Positions 6,213 through 11,309 of a stretch of DNA of 15,080 bases are shown piece by piece (positions within the stretch are counted from its first letter, which is position 1; every line of letters starts with the position of its first letter). The DNA is taken from NCBI GenBank assembly GCA_020054175.1, contig JAGVLR010000070.1, positions 1 through 15,080 on the forward strand. Reading direction: 5' to 3'. Under the pieces are notes generated by a model that worked only from the letters and a program-made list of their open reading frames with translations, did not search any database and had not been told where the DNA came from. Source of the stretch: Candidatus Dadabacteria bacterium. GTDB lineage: Bacteria > Desulfobacterota_D > UBA1144 > Nemesobacterales > UBA2774. A program made the position numbers and the translations under genes.

Positions 6213-7323
6213 CTAAGACGCCTTCTGCCCCGAGTTCATCAGGAGATAGCTCCTTATGAACTCGCTAAGATCGCCGTCGAGAACGGGGTCGACGTTACCC
6301 GTTTCGAAGTCCGTCCTGTGATCCTTTATCATGCGGTAGGGATGGAGGACGTAGGAGCGAATCTGGCTCCCCCAGCCGATCTCCTTCTTGGTCGACTGGA
6401 GCTCGTCGAACTTTTCCCTTTGCTTTTCTTTTTCGAGCTCGTAGAGGCGCGCCCTCAGAATCTTCATGGCCGTCGCCCTGTTCTGGTGCTGCGAGCGCTC
6501 GTTCTGGCAGCTTACCACTATATTCGTCGGGATGTGCGTTATCCGTATGGCGGAGTCCGTCTTGTTGACGTGCTGGCCGCCCGCGCCGCTCGCGCGGTAC
6601 GTATCGACCCTGAGGTCCTTTTCGTCTATCTCGACTTCAATGTCCTCGTCTATCTCTGGGACAACGAACACGGACGCGAACGAGGTGTGCCTTCTCTTGT
6701 TGGCGTCGAACGGGGATATCCTTACGAGCCTGTGCACTCCGCTCTCGCCCTTGAGATACCCGAAGGCGTGGTCTCCCTGCACGAGGAACGTCGCGCCCTT
6801 GAGGCCGGCCTCGTCCCCTTCCTGATACTCGATCATCTCGGTTTTATAGTCGTTGATTTCTGCGTAACGGAGATACATCCTTAAAAGTATCTCCGCCCAG
6901 TCCTGGGCTTCCGTCCCGCCGGCTCCGGCGTTTATCGAAACTATCGCGTTACGGGCGTCGTCGGGCTCTCCGAGTATACGCTTGAATTCCAGCGCCTCGA
7001 CCTTATTCTCGATTTCGGCGAGCTTTTCGCCTGCCTCTTTAGATGTTTCCTCGTCTTCCGCTTCGAGCGAGAGCTCTTCGAGCACCTCGACGTCCTCCAG
7101 CTCGCGGGAGAGCTTCTCCCAGCTTTCGACGGCGTTCTTTATGAGGGACTGTTCTCTCAGAACGCCCTGGGCGTTCGAGGCGTCGTCCCAGAAGCCGGAT
7201 TTTCCGGTTATATCTTCTATTTCTTTAAGACGCGCTGTTTTGCCGGGCAGGTCAAAGAAAGTCTCGGAGCGTGGTCAGCCTCTTCTTGATATCCTGGATT
7301 CGTTCCCTGTTTTCTCCGGTCAT
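6213..7323 (-). CDS. prfB: Peptide chain release factor 2, made by programmed +1 frameshift
   Basis: RF2 ends translation at UGA and UAA. The gene starts at ATG 7323 (GGGAG seven bases upstream) and reads 23 codons, MTGENRERIQDIKKRLTTLR then DFL, to an in-frame TGA at 7254-7252. The sequence there is CTT TGA C, the conserved +1 slip site. Skipping one T continues as DLPGKTARLKEIEDITGKSG and runs to the stop at 6213, giving 369 residues (E. coli RF2 has 365). Residues 203-205 are SPF, the stop-codon-reading tripeptide of RF2, and 248-250 are GGQ, the peptidyl-hydrolysis loop; both sit within two positions of E. coli. A frame beginning at 7085 is internal and lacks the first helical domain. The frameshift is autoregulatory: low RF2 slows termination at TGA and favours slipping. 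Confidence 0.96.
7251..7257 (-). other. prfB programmed +1 ribosomal frameshift site (CTT TGA C)
   Basis: In the minus-strand message the seven bases are CTTTGAC: the P-site tRNA on CTT re-pairs with TTT, and decoding resumes at GAC. The zero frame closes at TGA after codon 23, and protein homology continues only in the +1 frame. In E. coli an AGGGGG located just upstream stimulates the shift. Here the corresponding bases are CCGAGACTTT, with no good Shine-Dalgarno match. Confidence 0.93.
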
Positions 7324-7368
7324 TGATTTCTCCCTGGCTAAAATGTAATTAGGTATTCTCGTATGGGG

Positions 7369-7398
7369 ATAATATAAGGGCCCCGGGCTCAAATGCAA
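7369..7398 (-). promoter_or_regulatory. Candidate promoter for prfB
   Basis: On the minus strand TTGCAT (7398-7393), an 18-base GC-rich spacer and TATTAT (7374-7369) resemble a sigma70 promoter. It lies in the gap between the exported-protein gene and prfB and predicts a leader of about 40 bases. An overlapping TATATT with a 16-base spacer is an alternative -10. Confidence 0.45.
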
Positions 7399-7474
7399 GA
7401 ATATCTACGCCGGTCATGGCCGGGTAAGGCATGGTCTTAATCCGTCAACGTACATATGGCCGCACGTACGCGAA

Positions 7475-7951
7475 TTACTCCCCGGCCTTTTCCCGCTTGA
7501 GGACCATCCTGAATACGAGCGGATGGTCTCCGGGCTCGGCGTAAATGAGCTCCATCGTGTCGCCGTCGACCAGCGCGCCTCTCATGACTCCCCAGTCGCC
7601 GTTCTCGACGAGCGTCAGGCTCTTGCCGTCGAATCCTATGACGCCGAGGTAGGGCTCGCTCGCCTCGTTGACCGCTTTTTCCATTACGTATCCCAGGGGC
7701 TTGTCCGGGGCATCGAGAAGCTTCCAGTCCCTCGTCCCCTTGAAATACCACCCGTCCTGCTCGCTTACGTTGAGCTCGGTATCGAGCTTCTTCACGGCGT
7801 CCGGGTAATAGACGTCGGCCGTTCCCTTCCAAACCCCTTTGAGGTCGGTAGGGGTTCCCGTGTCCCGGGCTGCCGAAGCGAAGGGCATGACTACTAATAG
7901 AAGCAATGCTGCGAGAGAGATTCCAGCCACGTTTTTCAATATTCCTTTCAT
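7475..7951 (-). CDS. Small exported protein of unknown function
   Basis: The 158-residue product begins with a clear Sec signal peptide: K2 and K6, a hydrophobic core at 8-23 and an A-S-A cleavage site at 25-27, leaving a mature protein of about 131 residues starting ARDTG. There is no lipobox cysteine. The mature part has alternating hydrophobic and polar stretches with GVWKG near the start, YFKGTRDW, YLGVIGFDGKSLTLVENGDW and a final VFRMVLKRE strand. This looks beta-rich, loosely like a small lipocalin/calycin-type barrel; that is inference. The start is well supported by AAGGAGG nine to ten bases upstream. It is transcribed toward prfB, 151 bases away, and no partner gene hints at a role. 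Confidence 0.8.
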   Translation of the reverse strand: MKGILKNVAGISLAALLLLVVMPFASAARDTGTPTDLKGVWKGTADVYYPDAVKKLDTELNVSEQDGWYFKGTRDWKLLDAPDKPLGYVMEKAVNEASEPYLGVIGFDGKSLTLVENGDWGVMRGALVDGDTMELIYAEPGDHPLVFRMVLKREKAGE

Positions 7952-8119
7952 ATGAACGCACCTCCTTCGATGTTTTGTGCCTGTCTAAATAATAATGCCT
8001 CTTTTGTAGAACGGCTTATCGGGATTTCAGCCCCGGGCGATGTTCCCGGGAGAGGAGAGTCGTGCATACCTGTTCAGGTCCACGGCATCTAAAATTATGC
8101 AAGGTCTCTGCCCCGTAAT

Positions 8120-8147
8120 TTGAGTTATCTTGAATTTTGGGTAAATT
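8120..8147 (+). promoter_or_regulatory. Candidate promoter for the class V aminotransferase
   Basis: TTGAGT (8120-8125), a 16-base spacer and TAAATT (8142-8147) give a fair sigma70-like match. Transcription would start near 8154 and leave an unusually long leader of about 165 bases before the GTG at 8321. Other weaker combinations occur further downstream, so this is tentative. Confidence 0.35.
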
Positions 8148-8173
8148 TTTATGGTTTCTGTCCTGCCGGCAAC

Positions 8174-8281
8174 GTAATCAATCGCCATTACTGGATAAGT
8201 TGTCGCATACATGTTACGGGCAAGAGGCCGTTTCGAAAAAGTGTTTTCAGAACATGACAACAAGCCGCAATCCATTTGCGG
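8174..8281 (+). promoter_or_regulatory. Candidate structured RNA leader upstream of the aminotransferase
   Basis: Several inverted repeats can fold together in the plus-strand RNA. First is a hairpin GTAAT/ATTAC (8174-8178 with 8187-8191). Next is a long closing stem: 8199-8203 with 8257-8261, then 8210-8215 with 8251-8256, 11 pairs in all with a six-base one-sided bulge (8204-8209). Inside it sit ACGG/CCGT (8216-8219 with 8228-8231) and GAAAA/TTTTC (8235-8239 with 8244-8248), which makes a compact three-way junction. Last is CCGCAA/TTGCGG (8265-8270 with 8276-8281), ending 24 bases before the Shine-Dalgarno. I matched it to no known riboswitch or T-box. The folding was done by eye, without energies or alignment. 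Confidence 0.35.
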
Positions 8282-8320
8282 AACTATTCCAACACCGTAC
8301 ATACGGAGGAGATTCCAACA

Positions 8321-9460
8321 GTGAAAAATTATGTCTTCACACCAGGCCCGGTAGCCGTCCCGAGCGAAGTTCTTTTAGAAATGGCAAAGCCGATTATCCA
8401 CCACAGGACGAAAGAATTCGAGGCTATTTTCGCCGAGGTGAGAGAGGGGCTGAAATATATTTTCGATACGAAGGAAGAAGTATTCGTACTCGCCGCCTCC
8501 GGCACGGGCGCGATGGAAGCGGCAGTGGTGAATACGCTTTCCCCCGGGGACAAGGTCCTCGTGATCGACGGCGGAAAGTTCGGCGAAAGGTGGGGCAAGA
8601 TAGCCCGCGCCTACGGTCTCGAAACGGCCGAGCTTAAAGTTGAATGGGGATATTCCGCAGACCCGGCCGAGGTAGAGAAAATCCTCGACGCCGATCCTTC
8701 CATAAAGGCCGTCCTCTTCCAGGCGAGCGAAACCTCGACAGGCGTTCTCCATCCGACAAAGGAAATAGCCGCGATAACCCGTAAGCGCGACGGCGTTATA
8801 TCCATAGTCGACGGCATCACCGGCGTGGGTGTATTCCCGATTGAGTTCGACGAATGGGGCGTAGACGTCCTCGTCGGCGGCTCACAGAAGGCGTTCATGC
8901 TGCCGCCGGGGCTTTCCTTCATAGCGCTCAGCAAGAAAGCCTGGAAGTTCTACGAGTCTTCGAAGCTCCCGAAGTTCTATTTCGACTTAAAGCCGGCGCT
9001 CAAGAACGCCGAGAAGAACACCACACCCTATACCCCGGCGGTTACGCTCATAATCGGTCTTGCGGCCGTATTGAGGAGATTCAGGGCAGAGGGTAGAGAG
9101 GCCATGCACAAGCGCCACGAGAAGCTCGCTTTGGCGATGAGGGAGGCCATGAAGGCGATCGAGCTTGAGCCATATGTAAAGAGCGTCCCGAGCCCCGCGC
9201 TTACGACAGTTATAGCGCCGCCGGAGATAGGATCGTCCAAGGTTATCAAGGCCCTCGCGAGCGACTTCGGCATCACAGTCGCCGACGGGCAGGACCAGGC
9301 AAAGGGCGTTATCTTCCGCATTTCCCACATCGGCGACATCGATGTCACCGACACCATAACCGGCGTCGCGGCCATCGAAAGCGTCCTTAACGGCCTCGGC
9401 TACAAGTTCAATTTCGGAGCGGCAACGAAGAAGGCGTCCGAGATACTGAGCGCGAAGTAA
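8321..9460 (+). CDS. PLP-dependent class V aminotransferase (alanine-glyoxylate / serine-pyruvate / phosphoserine type)
   Basis: This 379-residue fold-type I enzyme transfers an amino group via PLP. K190 in GGSQKAFMLPPG is the Schiff-base lysine and D164 in SIVDGITGVG should pair with the pyridine nitrogen; AASGTGAMEA (58-67) forms the phosphate-side loop. The opening MKNYVFTPGPVAVP is typical of the SPT/AGAT branch. In many non-enteric bacteria members of this branch serve as the phosphoserine aminotransferase of serine synthesis, beside serA. No serA is adjacent here, so the substrate stays open. I choose the GTG at 8321, with GGAGGAG ending nine bases upstream; a TTG at 8276 is in frame but lacks a Shine-Dalgarno and lies inside a hairpin. 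It is monocistronic, ended by a strong terminator. Confidence 0.93.
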   Translation: MKNYVFTPGPVAVPSEVLLEMAKPIIHHRTKEFEAIFAEVREGLKYIFDTKEEVFVLAASGTGAMEAAVVNTLSPGDKVLVIDGGKFGERWGKIARAYGLETAELKVEWGYSADPAEVEKILDADPSIKAVLFQASETSTGVLHPTKEIAAITRKRDGVISIVDGITGVGVFPIEFDEWGVDVLVGGSQKAFMLPPGLSFIALSKKAWKFYESSKLPKFYFDLKPALKNAEKNTTPYTPAVTLIIGLAAVLRRFRAEGREAMHKRHEKLALAMREAMKAIELEPYVKSVPSPALTTVIAPPEIGSSKVIKALASDFGITVADGQDQAKGVIFRISHIGDIDVTDTITGVAAIESVLNGLGYKFNFGAATKKASEILSAK

Positions 9461-9489
9461 GCTCTGTAATATAAATCCGATAAATTTCA

Positions 9490-9522
9490 GGCCCGGCATT
9501 CCACCGGGCCCTTTCTTTTTTT
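9490..9522 (+). terminator. Intrinsic terminator of the aminotransferase gene
   Basis: GGCCCGG (9490-9496) and CCGGGCC (9504-9510) form a perfect 7-bp GC stem with a seven-base loop, followed by CTTTCTTTTTTT (9511-9522). It sits 29 bases after the aminotransferase stop. In the opposite direction, for the convergent CDF gene, the hairpin lacks a T-run, so it is mainly a plus-strand terminator. Confidence 0.9.
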
Positions 9523-9585
9523 AACTTCCTACAAGTCTAAGGGCATGCAGCGGGCCGTGGATTATATAGTGCTGACTGTATGGCT

Positions 9586-10506
9586 TTATATCTTTCCGGG
9601 GTCGGTGTTCCCGTAGCAGGGGCCGCTGGCGTCGTCGCACTCTTCCGTCTCGATCTGAAGCGTAACGTGACTAATGTGGAATTTCTGGAGAAGGAGCGAC
9701 TTTATCTCGCCCATGAGCGCCTCGCCCGACTGCATGTCGGAAACGACGAGATGCGCGCTCAGGGCTTCGTGCCCCTGCGTAAGCGTCCAGGCGTGGAGAT
9801 CGTGAACGCTTATCACGCCGTCGTGTGAGGATATGGATTTCTCCACAGCGTCGATGTCGAGACGGCTCGGGGTGCCTTCGAGGAGAATGTGCGACGAGTC
9901 GCGTATGAGGGTCCAGGCGCCTCTGAGTATGAGCACTGAAATAAGGATGCTTATTATGCTGTCGGCGTAGTACCAGCCGGTGAAGATCATCACCAGGCCG
10001 GCCGCTATGGCGCCTACGGATCCCAGCGCGTCGCTTATAACGTGATACATCGCCGCTTTCAGGTTGAGGTTGTCGCTCCTCAGCTTGTAGAGCACGTAGG
10101 CCGAGCCGAGGTTAAGGAGAAGGCCCGCGACGGCGACAATGGTCATTTCTAGGCTCTTGACCGGCTCGGGGGCGCTCATCCTGTGGAATGCCTCGATGAT
10201 TATCCATACCGATATGCCGACGAGGAGGAGTCCGTTTATGAACGCGCCGAGTATCTCCGCCCTGTAGAATCCGAACGTCTTCCGGGCAGTCGGGGGCATC
10301 GATGATAACCGTATTGCCAGGAAGGCTATCGTGAGGGCGACGACGTCCGTCAGCATGTGCCCTGCGTCCGACAGGAGGGCAAGGCTTCGCGTATAGAATC
10401 CGGCAGCCGCTTCTATGAACATGAACGCTCCGGTGAAGAGGAGCACGAGTAAAAGCGCTTTTTTCTGGGAGCCGCCTACGCCGTGTGAGTGGCCGTGATC
10501 GTCCAT
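9586..10506 (-). CDS. Cation diffusion facilitator (CDF) family metal/H+ antiporter
   Basis: This 306-residue inner-membrane protein exports divalent metal ions, most likely zinc, in exchange for protons. It has six hydrophobic segments, in TM2 the metal site D47, H50 and D54 (SDAGHMLTD), and in TM5 H155 and D159 (HVISDALGS). The HxxxD pattern in both helices is typical of Zn2+ (also Co2+/Cd2+) transporters of the ZitB/CzcD group. A His-rich N-terminus (DDHGHSHG) and a cytoplasmic C-terminal domain with VHDLHAWTL complete the family pattern. The far C-terminus (EECDDASGPC) is acidic and cysteine-containing. There is no Shine-Dalgarno before the ATG; a promoter-like element lies only nine bases upstream. 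It follows a small unknown gene by 44 bases. Confidence 0.94.
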   Translation of the reverse strand: MDDHGHSHGVGGSQKKALLLVLLFTGAFMFIEAAAGFYTRSLALLSDAGHMLTDVVALTIAFLAIRLSSMPPTARKTFGFYRAEILGAFINGLLLVGISVWIIIEAFHRMSAPEPVKSLEMTIVAVAGLLLNLGSAYVLYKLRSDNLNLKAAMYHVISDALGSVGAIAAGLVMIFTGWYYADSIISILISVLILRGAWTLIRDSSHILLEGTPSRLDIDAVEKSISSHDGVISVHDLHAWTLTQGHEALSAHLVVSDMQSGEALMGEIKSLLLQKFHISHVTLQIETEECDDASGPCYGNTDPGKI

Positions 10507-10514
10507 TGAAGTAA

Positions 10515-10542
10515 ATGGTACACAAACGCCTTATCGCGTCAA
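10515..10542 (-). promoter_or_regulatory. Candidate promoter for the CDF gene, close to its start codon
   Basis: On the minus strand TTGACG (10542-10537), a 16-base spacer and TACCAT (10520-10515) match sigma70 elements at five and four of six positions. The predicted start of transcription falls within a base or two of the ATG at 10506, which would make the message leaderless and fits the missing Shine-Dalgarno. Confidence 0.4.
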
Positions 10543-10550
10543 AGCGGGGG

Positions 10551-10856
10551 TCAGCCGGCCGCGGACGCCGCTTCGGCGGGGAAGTGCCTTGCCGCCATCG
10601 GGTCCGAGTCGAGCTCGGAGGCGAGGTAGCCTATCAGATACTGGTCGCCGGGGTTGAAATAAAGCCGCGTTCCTTTCGGAGTGACGAAGTAGAGCCCGTC
10701 CTTTTGCGTGCCCGCGGGCAGATCGACTTCGTAGACCGGCACGGTTACGGCTCCCGCGCCGAGGTTAACGAGCCGCCTTTCGTTCCTTAGCTTCCTTACG
10801 CTCTCCGCTATACCCCAGATGCTTGGAAAGAGCTGTCCCTTGACGATAAGTTTCAT
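10551..10856 (-). CDS. Small protein of unknown function
   Basis: I do not recognise this 101-residue protein. It has no signal peptide or membrane helix. The first half has a short amphipathic helix (about 12-26) and a hydrophobic beta-like stretch (LGAGAVTVPVYEVDLPAG). The second half has GLYFVTPKGTRLYFNPGDQYL, which looks like paired strands with a turn, and an alanine-rich tail at 89-101. The coding call rests on a good Shine-Dalgarno (AGAGGG, seven bases before the ATG at 10856), an upstream TATAAT element and its tight place in a same-strand gene series. A link to the CDF transporter next door is possible but unsupported. Confidence 0.68.
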   Translation of the reverse strand: MKLIVKGQLFPSIWGIAESVRKLRNERRLVNLGAGAVTVPVYEVDLPAGTQKDGLYFVTPKGTRLYFNPGDQYLIGYLASELDSDPMAARHFPAEAASAAG

Positions 10857-10887
10857 TCAGAATCCCTCTGGTAATTGAGGTAAAGAG

Positions 10888-10896
10888 ATTATACCC
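10888..10896 (-). promoter_or_regulatory. Candidate -10 element for the small gene at 10551-10856
   Basis: The minus strand reads GGGTATAAT at 10896-10888, with a perfect TATAAT 31 bases before the ATG. The -35 region (around 10911-10916) reads CTTTTC and is weak. A short GC hairpin (CCCG/CGGG, 10895-10904) overlaps the spacer and could be a regulatory or chance feature. Confidence 0.35.
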
Positions 10897-10924
10897 CGGC
10901 TTCGGGTTTTGAAAAGACGACCCG

Positions 10925-11281
10925 CTACACCTCTGTTATCTTTACCCCGGTTATCATGCCGACGCAGGTCATTATCCTGTCGAGCCCCGCGCTCCGCTCG
11001 TGGACATACCTCGTGACCATCTTGCCGCCGCAGCGGGCGCACCTGCCGCCGGTGCCGTTCTCGCTTCTTGTGCCGCATTCGGAGCAGAAAAAATCCTTTT
11101 CCTCATACCAGGCGAGGTGGGAATAGATGAGCTCATTGAGGCCTCTTTTCCCGAGAGAGCCCGACCATTCCGCGAGGTGGCTCGCTATGGACGATCTCTT
11201 TTTCTCCGGCACCTCTCCGAAGCTGCCCGAGTAAATTTCGTCGTCGTTTACGAATATGCTGAATCTGAAGTTTCCGGTCAC
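10925..11281 (-). CDS. Zinc-ribbon protein of unknown function
   Basis: The 118-residue product has a four-cysteine zinc ribbon, C66 and C69 (CSECG) with C81 and C84 (CARCG), in its second half. The first half (FRFSIFVNDDEIYSGSF) suggests a beta hairpin, then a helix at about 26-57. The C-terminus (RIMTCVGMITGVKITEV) is hydrophobic but too short and mixed for a membrane segment. Such ribbons bind nucleic acid or proteins; the exact role is unknown. The only sensible start is a GTG at 11281, since no other start codon lies nearby in frame. It has no Shine-Dalgarno but a TATAAT nine bases upstream. It begins 28 bases after the hybrid kinase ends, so either read-through or its own leaderless transcript is possible. 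Confidence 0.72.
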   Translation of the reverse strand: MTGNFRFSIFVNDDEIYSGSFGEVPEKKRSSIASHLAEWSGSLGKRGLNELIYSHLAWYEEKDFFCSECGTRSENGTGGRCARCGGKMVTRYVHERSAGLDRIMTCVGMITGVKITEV

Positions 11282-11283
11282 AG

Positions 11284-11299
11284 GGGTATTATTATACCC
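11284..11299 (-). promoter_or_regulatory. Palindrome with TATAAT just upstream of the zinc-ribbon gene
   Basis: GGGTAT (11284-11289) and ATACCC (11294-11299) form a 6-bp inverted repeat around TATT. On the minus strand the right half reads GGGTATAAT, a perfect -10 ending nine bases before the GTG start. The -35 position is not convincing. A repressor or activator site overlapping the -10 is one possible reading. Confidence 0.38.
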
Positions 11300-11309
11300 A
11301 GCCGACGGA

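Larger units (their letters stand above)
7952..8320. other. 369-base divergent intergenic region
   Basis: No convincing gene lies here. Next to the exported-protein gene it holds only that gene's Shine-Dalgarno and an AT-rich patch (7988-7998). At 8032-8050 two CCCGGG copies form a 6-bp GC hairpin with a seven-base loop and no T-run on either side. From about 8060 the sequence becomes noticeably more AT-rich than the coding DNA. It then carries a candidate plus-strand promoter (8120-8147) and a set of inverted repeats (8174-8281) leading to the aminotransferase Shine-Dalgarno at 8305-8311. Confidence 0.7.

Noticed and set aside
7082..7323. prfB considered as a pseudogene broken by a frameshift
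   Set aside because: The break falls exactly at CTT TGA C, the known programmed site, and total length plus SPF and GGQ positions match functional RF2.
8032..8050. CCCGGG ... CCCGGG hairpin
   Set aside because: Stable GC stem but no T-run on either strand and no gene end next to it; recorded only in the gap description.
8027..8302. A 91-codon open frame on the minus strand in the divergent gap
   Set aside because: No Shine-Dalgarno, no recognisable domain, and it covers the inverted repeats and promoter-like elements of the aminotransferase leader.
10893..10910. CCCCGGCTTCGGG followed by TTTT as a plus-strand terminator
   Set aside because: No plus-strand gene ends nearby, and the stem is only four pairs; it overlaps the promoter region of a minus-strand gene.
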